This document shows, in pieces, positions 16,442-25,025 of a stretch of DNA of 64,000 nt. The translations under genes and the position numbers were made by a program. The first letter of the stretch is position 1; each line of letters begins with the position of its first letter. Below the pieces are notes generated by a model. It was not told the origin of the DNA, did no database searches, and saw only the letters and a list, made by a program, of their open reading frames with translations. This DNA comes from Mycobacterium haemophilum DSM 44634 (lineage in GTDB: Bacteria; Actinomycetota; Actinomycetes; Mycobacteriales; Mycobacteriaceae), in contig NZ_CP011883.2 of NCBI RefSeq assembly GCF_000340435.2, positions 840,607-904,606 on the forward strand, read 5' to 3'.

Positions 16442-18055
16442 ATGAGCAAGCTGATTGAGTACGACGAAACCGCGCGTCGTGCCATGGAGGTGGGCATGAA
16501 CAAGCTCGCCGACACGGTGCGGGTAACACTTGGGCCGCGCGGCCGACATGTGGTGCTGGCCAAGGCATTCGGCGGGCCCACCATCACCAACGACGGCGTC
16601 ACCGTCGCGCGTGAGATCGACCTAGAGGACCCGTTCGAGAACCTGGGCGCCCAGCTGGTGAAGTCGGTGGCCACCAAAACCAACGACGTCGCTGGTGACG
16701 GCACCACCACCGCGACCGTGTTGGCGCAGGCGCTGGTCAAGGGCGGCCTGCGCATGGTCGCCGCCGGTGTCAACCCGATCGCCCTGGGTGCAGGCATCAG
16801 CAAGGCCGCCGACGCGGTGTCCGAGGCACTGCTGGCGGCGGCCACCCCGGTGGCCGGCAAGGACGCCATCGCGCAGGTCGCGACGGTCTCCTCGCGCGAC
16901 GAGCAGATCGGTGCGCTGGTCGGCGAGGGAATGAACAAGGTCGGTGTCGACGGTGTCGTCAGCGTCGAAGAATCGTCGACGCTGAACACCGAGCTGGAGT
17001 TCACCGAGGGCGTCGGCTTCGACAAAGGTTTCCTGTCGGCGTATTTCGTGACCGACTTCGACTCGCAGCGGGCCGTGCTCGACGATCCGCTGATCCTGCT
17101 GCACCAGGAGAAGATCAGCTCGCTGCCTGACCTGCTGCCGATGCTCGAGAAGGTCGCCGAATCAGGCAAGCCGCTGCTGATCGTTGCCGAAGACATCGAG
17201 GGCGAGGCATTGGCGACTTTGGTCGTCAACTCGATCCGCAAGACGCTCAAGGCCGTCGCGGTCAAGTCGCCGTTCTTCGGCGACCGGCGCAAGGCCTTCC
17301 TCGAGGATCTGGCGATCGTGACGGGCGGCCAGGTGGTCAACCCCGACGCTGGCCTGGTGCTGCGCGAGGTGGGCACCGACGTGCTGGGCTCGGCCCGCCG
17401 CGTGGTGGTCACCAAGGACGACACGATCATCGTCGACGGCGGCGGCTCCAACGACGCCGTGGCCAAGCGGGTCAAGCAGCTGCGGGCCGAGATCGAGGCC
17501 AGCGACTCGGAATGGGATCGCGAAAAGCTGCAGGAGCGCGTGGCCAAGCTAGCCGGTGGCGTGGCCGTCATCAAGGTGGGGGCCGCCACCGAGACGGCGC
17601 TGAAGGAGCGCAAGGAAAGCGTCGAGGACGCCGTCGCGGCCGCGAAGGCGGCCCTCGAGGAGGGCATCATCGCGGGCGGCGGATCGGCGCTCATCCAGTC
17701 CGGCGCGGTGCTCAAGCAGTTGCGTGCGTCGCTGACCGGGGACGAAGCCCTCGGCGTCGACGTCTTTTCCGACGCGCTCAAGGCACCGCTGTACTGGATT
17801 GCCACCAACGCCGGGTTGGACGGCGCGGTGGTGGTCGACAAGGTCAGCGGGCTGCCCGCCGGGCATGGACTGAATGCCAGCACGTTGAGCTACGGCGACT
17901 TGGCCGCCGATGGTGTCGTCGACCCGGTCAAGGTCACCAGGTCAGCGGTGCTCAACGCGGCCTCGGTGGCGCGGATGGTGCTCACCACCGAGACCGCGGT
18001 GGTGGACAAGCCCGCCAAGGCGGAAGAGCGCGACCACCACGGCCACGCGCACTAA
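16442..18055 (+). CDS. groEL1: 60-kDa chaperonin GroEL1 (His-tail paralogue)
   Basis: A 537-residue Hsp60. ATG 16442 follows GGAGG and gives MSKLIEYDETARR. The ATP-binding TLGPRGRHVVL and GDGTTTATVLAQAL motifs and the equatorial/apical layout are intact. The C-terminus is His-rich (ERDHHGHAH), as in mycobacterial GroEL1 (Rv3417c), rather than the Gly-Met tail of GroEL2. GroEL1 has been linked to mycolate synthesis and biofilm formation in other mycobacteria. It is co-transcribed with groES and followed by a strong terminator. Confidence 0.98.
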   Translation: MSKLIEYDETARRAMEVGMNKLADTVRVTLGPRGRHVVLAKAFGGPTITNDGVTVAREIDLEDPFENLGAQLVKSVATKTNDVAGDGTTTATVLAQALVKGGLRMVAAGVNPIALGAGISKAADAVSEALLAAATPVAGKDAIAQVATVSSRDEQIGALVGEGMNKVGVDGVVSVEESSTLNTELEFTEGVGFDKGFLSAYFVTDFDSQRAVLDDPLILLHQEKISSLPDLLPMLEKVAESGKPLLIVAEDIEGEALATLVVNSIRKTLKAVAVKSPFFGDRRKAFLEDLAIVTGGQVVNPDAGLVLREVGTDVLGSARRVVVTKDDTIIVDGGGSNDAVAKRVKQLRAEIEASDSEWDREKLQERVAKLAGGVAVIKVGAATETALKERKESVEDAVAAAKAALEEGIIAGGGSALIQSGAVLKQLRASLTGDEALGVDVFSDALKAPLYWIATNAGLDGAVVVDKVSGLPAGHGLNASTLSYGDLAADGVVDPVKVTRSAVLNAASVARMVLTTETAVVDKPAKAEERDHHGHAH

Positions 18056-18073
18056 TCAGCGCGTACTCCCAGG

Positions 18074-18107
18074 AAAGACCCCCGGTCTGCGGATACCGGG
18101 GGTCTTT
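18074..18107 (+). terminator. Rho-independent terminator after groEL1
   Basis: A perfect 13-bp stem (18074-18086 with 18095-18107), an 8-base loop and a CTTT-type run within the 3' arm lie 19 bp after the groEL1 stop. It is the strongest terminator-like structure in the window. Confidence 0.9.
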
Positions 18108-18208
18108 CTGTTGACGCGTGCGGTGTCCCGGCCGTGTGGGTGGTGCTGTTGGCCCACGACGAGTGGTCTAATGGGTGGAACGAACACCACCCGTTATAGG
18201 GTTTCGGT

Positions 18209-18796
18209 GTGACCAACCCAGCACTGGTGTCGGTGCTGCCCAGCGAGCCCGCGCCGGTGCGCTTGATGAACACGGTTTGGGCCGACAGTGCCGGTGTCCA
18301 CGACGATTTGACCACTCCAGCTGCGCTGCGCGATTGGCTGGTCACCGTCGACCATCGATACGCTGCCGACGTTCGCGGAGACCCGCGTCGTGCCGAGCTG
18401 GCCGAGGCCAAGCTGCTACGTGACTCCCTTCGCCGGCTGGCCGCCTTCGCCATAGCCGATCCCCGGCCGGCCGCCCAATCCCCGGTCGACAGCGTCGATG
18501 ACGCCGTTGCCGCGGTGAACTGGGCGGCCAAACAACTGCCCAACGCCCAACTCGTCATCCGGGGTGGTCGGCTGCACCACGACCGCCTAGTACCCACCTC
18601 ACCGGCTCGCGTCGCCTTGGCTGCACTCGCGCGCGACTCGATCGACATGTTCACCGGACCCAGCGCGACGAAGCTGCGCGCCTGCTACGGCCCAGGATGC
18701 GTGGTGTACTTCGTCAGATCCCACCCCCGCCGCGAATGGTGCTCAGAAACCTGCGGCAACCGCGCCCGCGCCGCCCGCGATGAGGGGCCGGCCTAG
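18209..18796 (+). CDS. CGNR zinc-finger / ABATE-domain regulator
   Basis: A 195-residue protein from GTG 18209. The N-terminal ABATE-like region (LMNTVWADSAGVHDDLTTPAALRDWL) is followed by the C-terminal CGNR zinc finger (CYGPGCVVYF to WCSETCGNRARAARD), where four Cys residues should bind zinc. Proteins of this type are probable DNA-binding transcriptional regulators. The last 4 bp overlap the stop of convergent whiB3. H37Rv lacks it between groEL1 and whiB3 as I recall, so it is accessory here. Confidence 0.88.
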   Translation: MTNPALVSVLPSEPAPVRLMNTVWADSAGVHDDLTTPAALRDWLVTVDHRYAADVRGDPRRAELAEAKLLRDSLRRLAAFAIADPRPAAQSPVDSVDDAVAAVNWAAKQLPNAQLVIRGGRLHHDRLVPTSPARVALAALARDSIDMFTGPSATKLRACYGPGCVVYFVRSHPRREWCSETCGNRARAARDEGPA

Positions 18797-19101
18797 GCGC
18801 TGCGAGGGATACTGCGGGTGCGCCCGAGGTCGCCCTTGAGGAGTAGGTCGCGCTCGGATTCGGACAAACCGCCCCAAACGCCGTAGGGCTCGCCGACATC
18901 CAGCGCATGAGAACGGCATTCCTCGATCACCGGACAGCGTCGGCACATCTCCTTAGCGCGCTGCTCGCGTTGCATCCGGGCACGGCCACGCTCCCCGTCG
19001 GGATGGAAGAACATCGACGAGTCAACGCCGCGACACAGGCCTTGCAGTTGCCAGTTCCAGATATCGGCGTTAGGTCCAGGTAGCTGCTCCGGCTGTGGCA
19101 T
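18793..19101 (-). CDS. whiB3: Redox-sensing regulator WhiB3
   Basis: A 102-residue [4Fe-4S] Wbl protein. Cluster ligands C23, C53, C56 and C62 are in place, followed by the GVWGG turn and a basic C-terminus. The RBS AGAGGG lies 9 bp upstream. It is nearly identical to Rv3416, which responds to O2, NO and redox state, interacts with SigA and controls lipid and virulence genes. It is divergent from the Rv3415c-like gene across a 364-bp spacer, long enough for complex control. Confidence 0.98.
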   Translation of the reverse strand: MPQPEQLPGPNADIWNWQLQGLCRGVDSSMFFHPDGERGRARMQREQRAKEMCRRCPVIEECRSHALDVGEPYGVWGGLSESERDLLLKGDLGRTRSIPRSA

Positions 19102-19465
19102 TAGTTATTCCCTCTCTGCACGGCACGCCCAAAGTGGAGGGTGGGTTCGCGAACGCGCGCGAGTGTGCACATTGATTGGAGTGGCGTCACCGATGACTAC
19201 CCGACAACATAGACGGTAGGTGGGCTGGCGAATTACAGTCAATAGCCGTTCCCCGCGGCAAAATGTGTCAGCGTTGCGAGAGAATTAACGCTGCGTTCAT
19301 CTGCGACGCTTTCGCCGAACTTAAAGCATGCTAACGAAGGAGCTCATCGATGCCAAGATTCCCCAGGTCAGAGGCCTTACAGGGCCTTTGTCTAGGCGCC
19401 AGCAATTAGGCTGCGAGGATCCTGGGTAATATTTCGGTAACGCAGATGCTACACAGATTTTACTA
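19102..19465. promoter_or_regulatory. Long divergent intergenic region upstream of whiB3
   Basis: A 364-bp spacer that is AT-richer than its surroundings (runs such as AGAGAATTAACG and TTAAAGCATGCTAACG). It should carry the whiB3 promoter on the minus strand and the promoter for the gene at 19466. It also holds a 19-codon ORF (19350-19409) behind AAGGAG. I could not place promoter hexamers with confidence. Confidence 0.5.
19350..19409 (+). CDS. Possible 19-residue small ORF with Shine-Dalgarno
   Basis: ATG 19350 is preceded at normal distance by GAAGGAGC and reads MPRFPRSEALQGLCLGASN before a TAG, 56 bp upstream of the next gene. It may be a leader peptide or chance. No homologue is recognised. 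Confidence 0.25.
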   Translation: MPRFPRSEALQGLCLGASN

Positions 19466-20308
19466 ATGACCTCGGCTATCACTGTGATTGAAACTGGTCA
19501 CACTTCGGCCGTCGAGACGGTTGAGCTCAAGCTGGCCGCCGCTGCCTTTGGAAACCAGCCGGGCCGTTGGCCGTTGCCGACGGCGACCACGCCCCACCAA
19601 CTGTGGTTGCGAGCGGTCGCCGCCGGCGGGCAAGGTCGCTACGGCAGCGCCTACCGCGACCTGGCGGTGCTGCGACGTAGCGTTTCGGCCGGGCGGTTGG
19701 CCTCGCTGGCGTACAGCACGCACGGATCGTTCTTGCGCCAGCTCGGTTGGCACACGCTGGCGCGGGGCTGGGACGGTCGTGCCCTGGCGCTGGCCGGCAC
19801 CGATTCCGAGGCTCGTGCCGATGCACTGATCGGGCTGGCGGCCGACGCGCTCGGCGTCGGCCGCCTCGCCGCAGCAAAAACATTGCTGACTCACGCGGAG
19901 TCGCTGCAGGTGTCCGAGCGGGTAGCGGTGCGCAGGCGTTGGGTGGCCTCGGAGCTGGCGATGGTCGCCGGCGACGGGGCAACCGCTGTCCGCTGCGCCG
20001 AGGAGGCGGTCGAGTTGGCCCGTGCCATGACCGTCGCGTCGGTGCGACACCAGGTCAAAAGTGACGTCGTGCTGGCTGCCGCGCTATGCAGCGCCGGGGT
20101 CACCGAGCGGGCACGCGCCGTGGGCCGCGAAGCGCTGGACGTCACCGGCCGATTCGGGCTGGTACCGCTGCGTTGGGCGGTGGCTTGCTTGCTGATCGAT
20201 ACCGGAAGCATCACGGTTGAGGCAAAACAGCTGCGCGAACTCGCCAAAATTCGGGATATTTGCGCAGGCCAGGTGCGGCGCGCCGGTGGAACCTGGCGTA
20301 CCGCGTGA
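19466..20308 (+). CDS. Conserved TPR-like helical protein (Rv3415c-like)
   Basis: A 280-residue all-helical protein from ATG 19466. Repeated helix pairs with Ala/Leu spacing (AYRDLAVLRRSV, GRLAAAKTLLTHAESL, ATAVRCAEEAVELARAM, ERARAVGREALDV) suggest tetratricopeptide-like repeats. It has no catalytic motif, signal peptide or membrane segment. It lies upstream of sigD on the same strand with an 80-bp gap and may be expressed with it. Function unknown. Confidence 0.8.
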   Translation: MTSAITVIETGHTSAVETVELKLAAAAFGNQPGRWPLPTATTPHQLWLRAVAAGGQGRYGSAYRDLAVLRRSVSAGRLASLAYSTHGSFLRQLGWHTLARGWDGRALALAGTDSEARADALIGLAADALGVGRLAAAKTLLTHAESLQVSERVAVRRRWVASELAMVAGDGATAVRCAEEAVELARAMTVASVRHQVKSDVVLAAALCSAGVTERARAVGREALDVTGRFGLVPLRWAVACLLIDTGSITVEAKQLRELAKIRDICAGQVRRAGGTWRTA

Positions 20309-20388
20309 AACGGCATCTGCCCGTTATTGTCTAGCTGTGTCTTAGCCCGGGATGTGTCCGGACCGTAACGTTGGAGAGACCGCCGTCG

Positions 20389-20964
20389 ATGACAATTGAA
20401 GGGGAACGTCTCGACGCTGTGGTGGCCGAAGCCGTGGCTGGAGACCGGAACGCACTTCGGGAGGTGCTGGAGACCGTTCGCCCGATCGTTGTGCGATATT
20501 GCCGAGCGCGAGTCGGCACGGTTGAGCGCAGTGGCCTGTCAGCTGACGACGTGGCACAGGAGGTTTGCTTGGCGGCCATAACTGCGCTGCCCCGCTACCG
20601 GGACCGGGGACGCCCATTCCTGGCCTTCCTGTATGGCATCGCCGCCCACAAGGTCGCCGACGCCCACCGGGCTGCCGGCCGCGATCTTGCCTACCCGGCC
20701 GAAGCAGTTCCCGAGCGCCGGTCGGCCGACGCGGGCCCGGAGCAGCTGGTCCTCGAAGCTGATTCGGTCACCCGGATGAACGAACTGCTCGAGATCTTGC
20801 CGGCCAAGCAGCGCGAGATCCTCATCCTGCGTGTTGTCGTCGGCCTGTCCGCTGAGGAGACCGCCGCCGCCGTCGGCAGCAGCACCGGAGCGGTTCGGGT
20901 GGCCCAGCACCGCGCGTTGTCGCGGTTGAAGTCCGAGATTGTCGCGGCGGGTGACTATGCCTGA
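20389..20964 (+). CDS. sigD: ECF sigma factor SigD
   Basis: A 191-residue extracytoplasmic-function sigma factor. Region 2 is seen in DVAQEVCLAAITALPRYRDRGRPFLAFLYGIAAHKVADAHR and region 4 in LLEILPAKQREILILRVVVGLSAEETAAAVGSSTGAVRVAQHRAL. ATG 20389 has GGAGAG at the right distance; TTG 20371 is the alternative, but it is the RBS itself. It overlaps rsdA, its anti-sigma factor. It corresponds to Rv3414c. Confidence 0.96.
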   Translation: MTIEGERLDAVVAEAVAGDRNALREVLETVRPIVVRYCRARVGTVERSGLSADDVAQEVCLAAITALPRYRDRGRPFLAFLYGIAAHKVADAHRAAGRDLAYPAEAVPERRSADAGPEQLVLEADSVTRMNELLEILPAKQREILILRVVVGLSAEETAAAVGSSTGAVRVAQHRALSRLKSEIVAAGDYA

Positions 20965-21646
20965 GTTTGGTTATGCGTTCGGCGATCAGCCGGCTTTGGA
21001 TGAGGTGGCCCGCACCGATCTGCTCCTCGACGCGCTCGCCGAACGTCATTCGGTCGACTTCGACGATCCCCGTGATGACATGCTGGCCGCGTTGCTGGAG
21101 GACTGGCGCGACGAGTTGAGGTGGCCACCGGCGAGCGCATTGGTTTCCCACGAGCAGGCCGTCGAGGCGCTGTACACCGGAATTGCGGGGCGCCGACGCG
21201 CTCGCCGCGGCCTGGCAGCGATCGGATCAGTGGCGGCGACGCTGCTAGTGCTCAGTGGGCTGGGCGCCGTGGTCGCCGACGCCCGTCCCGGACAGGCGCT
21301 GTATGGCCTGCACACGATGTTCTTCGACACACCGCGGGTCAATAACGATCAGATTGTGTTGTCCGCCAAGGCCGAATTGGCCAAGGTTCAACAAATGATC
21401 GCCGAAGGCCAATGGGACCAGGCCGAGGATCAGCTGGCTGAGGTCAGCAGCAGTGTGCAATCGATGGACGACGATAACCGCAGAAATGACCTGATGAATC
21501 AGGTGAATCTGCTGAACACGAAGGTGGAGACGCACGACCCGAATGCGACGTTGCCGGCGCCTGAAACGGGGCCAACCGTGCCGGCTGCCTCAACCACGTT
21601 GACGTGGTCGTCGATTCCGCCGGAGCCGCCCGGTGCCGCGCCCTAA
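20957..21646 (+). CDS. rsdA: Anti-sigma-D factor RsdA
   Basis: A 229-residue single-pass membrane protein from ATG 20957 (GTG 20951 possible), overlapping the sigD stop. The cytosolic N-terminal sigma-binding region (LDEVARTDLLLDALAE, DFDDPRDDMLAALLEDWRDELRWPP) precedes one transmembrane helix (LAAIGSVAATLLVLSGLGAVVA, about residues 82-103), then an extracytoplasmic part with two amphipathic helices and a short Pro-rich tail. The tail is about 70 residues shorter than that of Rv3413c as I remember it. In M. tuberculosis RsdA is removed by Clp proteolysis to free SigD. Confidence 0.93.
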   Translation: MPEFGYAFGDQPALDEVARTDLLLDALAERHSVDFDDPRDDMLAALLEDWRDELRWPPASALVSHEQAVEALYTGIAGRRRARRGLAAIGSVAATLLVLSGLGAVVADARPGQALYGLHTMFFDTPRVNNDQIVLSAKAELAKVQQMIAEGQWDQAEDQLAEVSSSVQSMDDDNRRNDLMNQVNLLNTKVETHDPNATLPAPETGPTVPAASTTLTWSSIPPEPPGAAP

Positions 21647-21675
21647 CACCTGCGCTACGGCTCACGGTGCGTCAT

Positions 21676-22089
21676 TTAATGACGCCGGTGATAGCCATCC
21701 GCGTCGGATGTCGCTTCGTTCAGCGAGGCATCGGCGTATCCCCGGCAGTAATCCCAGGTGACGTAGGAGTCCGGTTCGGGGTCGTAGGCCGGCTCGTGCG
21801 GTCGGACGGTGCCGTCGATCAGTAGTTGCAGCAGGTTGGCCCGCAACATGTCCCAGTCGTGATAGTGGTCTTGCTGACACTCGTCGCAGCACACCACAAG
21901 TCCACGAATTCCCCGATGCGCCAACAGCGCCTCGTAAACGGCCAGGTCGGCCAGGTCGGCTTCGACCGCAATCCGTTCTTGCTGGTCTAGTGGTTGACCT
22001 GGCTCTACAGCGTCGAGCGCCGCCGACGGGTCGCAGGGGTCGTCGGCAAACGGGTCGGGTGGCAAACCCGGCGGGAGGTGGTCACGCAC
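21676..22089 (-). CDS. Conserved DUF5319-type protein (Rv3412-like)
   Basis: A 137-residue acidic protein of mycobacteria and relatives. It holds a conserved CCDECQQDHYHDWDMLRANLLQLL segment (Cys/His cluster, possible metal site) and an invariant-looking SYVTWDYCRGYADA. The function is unknown. It is convergent with rsdA (29-bp gap) and divergent from guaB2. Confidence 0.85.
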   Translation of the reverse strand: MRDHLPPGLPPDPFADDPCDPSAALDAVEPGQPLDQQERIAVEADLADLAVYEALLAHRGIRGLVVCCDECQQDHYHDWDMLRANLLQLLIDGTVRPHEPAYDPEPDSYVTWDYCRGYADASLNEATSDADGYHRRH

Positions 22090-22242
22090 GCCTCTAGCCT
22101 ACGCAGGCGGGCAGCGATAACGCCAGCAGCCTAGACCGGTGTTGTTTTATCGCCGGCGGAACACCCGGCCATGCGAACCCGGCGGATTGGTCAGTCGATA
22201 GGATGGGGTTTCTCACTCGCATGCGTATGGAGGGCCGCACCG

Positions 22243-23832
22243 ATGACCCGTGGCATGTCCAACCTAAAAGAAAGTTCCGACCTCGTTGCCAGTTCGTACC
22301 TGCGTGTTGGTGGCCTGATGGACGACCCAGCCGCGACCGGGGGTGACAACCCGCACAAGGTGGCCATGCTGGGACTGACGTTCGACGATGTCCTGCTGTT
22401 ACCCGCGGCTTCTGACGTGGTGCCGGCCACTGCGGACACCTCCAGCCAGCTGACCAAGAAGATCAGGCTCAAGGTGCCGTTGGTCAGCTCGGCAATGGAT
22501 ACCGTCACCGAGGCGCGGATGGCCATCGCCATGGCTCGGGCGGGCGGCATGGGTGTGCTGCACCGCAACCTGCCGGTTGCCGAGCAGGCCGGGCAGGTCG
22601 AGACGGTGAAACGCTCCGAGGCCGGCATGGTCACTGACCCGGTCACTTGCCGGCCGGACAACACCTTGGCCCAGGTCGACGCGCTGTGCGCCCGGTTCCG
22701 GATCTCCGGGTTGCCGGTGGTCGACGATTCCGGTGCGCTGGTTGGCATCATCACCAACCGCGACATGCGGTTCGAGGTCGACCAGTCCAAGCAGGTCGCC
22801 GAGGTGATGACCAAAGCGCCGCTGATTACCGCTGCCGAGGGTGTCAGCGCCGACGCGGCATTGGGCCTGTTGCGGCGAAACAAGATCGAAAAGCTGCCCG
22901 TTGTCGACGGCCATGGCCGGCTGACCGGGCTGATCACCGTCAAAGACTTCGTCAAAACCGAGCAGCACCCGCTGGCGACCAAAGACAGCGACGGCCGGCT
23001 GCTGGTGGGTGCGGCCGTTGGTGTCGGCGGAGATGCCTGGGTCCGCGCGATGATGCTGGTCGACGCCGGGGTCGACGTGCTGATCGTCGACACCGCGCAC
23101 GCGCACAACCGGCTGGTGCTCGACATGGTCGGCAAACTCAAGGCCGAAATTGGCGACCGGGTCCAGGTGATTGGCGGCAATGTCGCCACCAGGTCGGCGG
23201 CCGCGGCCCTGGTGGCGGCCGGCGCTGATGCGGTGAAGGTCGGCGTGGGGCCCGGGTCGATTTGCACGACCCGCGTGGTGGCCGGTGTCGGGGCGCCGCA
23301 GATCACCGCGATTCTGGAGGCCGTCGCGGCGTGCGGGCCGGCGGGCGTGCCGGTCATCGCCGACGGCGGGTTGCAGTACTCCGGCGATATCGCTAAGGCG
23401 CTGGCCGCCGGCGCGTCGACGGCCATGCTGGGCTCGTTGTTGGCCGGCACCGCTGAGGCGCCAGGCGAGCTGATCTTCGTCAACGGCAAGCAGTTCAAGA
23501 GCTACCGCGGCATGGGGTCGCTGGGCGCCATGCAAGGTAGGGGTGGGGGTAAGTCGTATTCCAAGGACCGCTATTTCGCCGACGACGCCCTGTCCGAGGA
23601 CAAGTTGGTCCCTGAGGGGATCGAGGGCAGGGTGCCGTTCCGTGGTCCGCTATCGTCGGTGATCCACCAGCTGATGGGTGGTCTGCGCGCCGCGATGGGT
23701 TACACCGGTTCGCCCACCATCGAGGTGTTGCAGCAGGCGCAGTTCGTCCGGATCACACCCGCCGGACTCAAAGAGAGCCACCCGCACGACGTCGCGATGA
23801 CCGTCGAAGCCCCCAACTACTACGCGCGTTGA
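22243..23832 (+). CDS. guaB2: Inosine-5'-monophosphate dehydrogenase GuaB2
   Basis: A 529-residue enzyme making XMP from IMP, the rate-limiting step of guanine nucleotide synthesis. ATG 22243 follows GGAGGG and gives MTRGMSNLKESSDL, the same length as Rv3411c. The barrel holds the catalytic Cys loop GPGSICTTRVVAGVG, the flap and the finger. The inserted Bateman module (two CBS domains, about residues 125-255) reads MTDPVTCRPDNTL and VMTKAPLITAAEG. It lies directly upstream of guaB3. Confidence 0.98.
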   Translation: MTRGMSNLKESSDLVASSYLRVGGLMDDPAATGGDNPHKVAMLGLTFDDVLLLPAASDVVPATADTSSQLTKKIRLKVPLVSSAMDTVTEARMAIAMARAGGMGVLHRNLPVAEQAGQVETVKRSEAGMVTDPVTCRPDNTLAQVDALCARFRISGLPVVDDSGALVGIITNRDMRFEVDQSKQVAEVMTKAPLITAAEGVSADAALGLLRRNKIEKLPVVDGHGRLTGLITVKDFVKTEQHPLATKDSDGRLLVGAAVGVGGDAWVRAMMLVDAGVDVLIVDTAHAHNRLVLDMVGKLKAEIGDRVQVIGGNVATRSAAAALVAAGADAVKVGVGPGSICTTRVVAGVGAPQITAILEAVAACGPAGVPVIADGGLQYSGDIAKALAAGASTAMLGSLLAGTAEAPGELIFVNGKQFKSYRGMGSLGAMQGRGGGKSYSKDRYFADDALSEDKLVPEGIEGRVPFRGPLSSVIHQLMGGLRAAMGYTGSPTIEVLQQAQFVRITPAGLKESHPHDVAMTVEAPNYYAR

Positions 23833-23840
23833 CGCCCGAC

Positions 23841-24980
23841 ATGGTCGAGATCGGGATGGGCCGCGTGGCCCGTCGGACATATGAGCTCAGCGAGATCAGC
23901 ATCGTGCCGTCGCGTCGCACTCGCTCGTCGAAAGACGTGTCGACGGCGTGGCAGCTCGACGCCTACCGGTTCGAGATCCCCGTGGTGGCACACCCGACCG
24001 ACGCGTTGGTGTCACCGGAGTTCGCCATCGAGCTGGGCCGGCTCGGCGGGCTGGGGGTACTCAACGGTGAGGGGCTGATCGGCCGCCATGCCGATGTCGA
24101 GGCCAAGATCGCGCAGTTGATCGAGGCCGCCGAGAAAGAGCCCGAACCCGCGGCGGCGGTCCGGTTGCTGCAGGAGCTGCATGCTGCGCCACTGAACCCG
24201 GACCTGCTCGGTTCGGCGGTGGCCCGGATCCGGGAGGCGGGAGTGACCACCGCGGTGCGGGTCAGCCCGCAAAATGCTCAGGCGCTGACGCCGGTGTTGC
24301 TGGCGGCCGGAATCGACCTGCTGGTCGTCCAGGGTTCCATCGTCTCGGCTGAAAGAGTGGCCCTGGATCGGGAAGGGGCTGGTGAACCACTCAACCTGAA
24401 GACGTTCATCGCTGAGCTCGACGTTCCGGTGGTCGCCGGCGGTGTGCTTGACCACCGCACGGCGCTGCATCTGATGCGTACCGGCGCGGCCGGCGTGATC
24501 GTCGGCTACGGCTCCACCAGCGGGGTCACCACCTCCGATGAGGTGTTAGGCATCAGCGTGCCGATGGCTACTGCGATCGCCGACGCCGCCGCCGCGCGGC
24601 GCGAATACCTCGACGAGACCGGCGGCCGCTACGTGCACGTGCTGGCCGACGGCGATATCTACACGTCTGGCGAGTTGGCCAAAGCCATTGCCTGTGGCGC
24701 CGACGCGGTGGTGCTGGGCACGCCGTTGGCCCAAAGTGCCGAGGCACTGGGCGGCGGGTGGTTCTGGCCGGCCGCCGCGGCACACCCGTCGCTGCCCCGC
24801 GGGGCGTTACTGCAGACCGCCGTCGGCGAGCGCCCGCCGTTGCAGCAGGTTCTGAACGGGCCCTCCGACGACCCGTTCGGCACCCTGAATCTGGTCGGTG
24901 GTCTGCGCCGATCCATGGCCAAGGCCGGCTATTGCGACCTCAAGGAATTCCAGAAGGTCGGCCTGACCGTCAGCATCTAA
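23841..24980 (+). CDS. guaB3: GuaB3, IMPDH-family protein
   Basis: A 379-residue IMPDH/GMPR-family barrel from ATG 23841 (MVEIGMGR), 8 bp after guaB2. It has ELSEISIVPSRRTRSSKDVS and RTGAAGVIVGYGSTSG but lacks CBS domains and the GSICTT catalytic Cys loop of GuaB2. Its true reaction in mycobacteria is uncertain; related actinobacterial and cyanobacterial proteins have been proposed to act as GMP reductases. It corresponds to Rv3410c. Confidence 0.95.
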   Translation: MVEIGMGRVARRTYELSEISIVPSRRTRSSKDVSTAWQLDAYRFEIPVVAHPTDALVSPEFAIELGRLGGLGVLNGEGLIGRHADVEAKIAQLIEAAEKEPEPAAAVRLLQELHAAPLNPDLLGSAVARIREAGVTTAVRVSPQNAQALTPVLLAAGIDLLVVQGSIVSAERVALDREGAGEPLNLKTFIAELDVPVVAGGVLDHRTALHLMRTGAAGVIVGYGSTSGVTTSDEVLGISVPMATAIADAAAARREYLDETGGRYVHVLADGDIYTSGELAKAIACGADAVVLGTPLAQSAEALGGGWFWPAAAAHPSLPRGALLQTAVGERPPLQQVLNGPSDDPFGTLNLVGGLRRSMAKAGYCDLKEFQKVGLTVSI

Positions 24981-25025
24981 GGTTTCGGCCGCACGTTGGT
25001 GCCGAAGGCAGACCATACTGGGGCG

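Noticed and set aside
16276..17883. 535-codon open frame antisense to groEL1
   Set aside because: It lies wholly opposite the conserved groEL1 gene, has Ser/Thr/Arg-rich composition typical of the reverse frame of GC-rich codons, and shows no domain.
22191..23498. 435-codon open frame antisense to guaB2
   Set aside because: Shadow of the guaB2 codon bias; low-complexity Ser/Thr/Ala translation without any recognisable motif.
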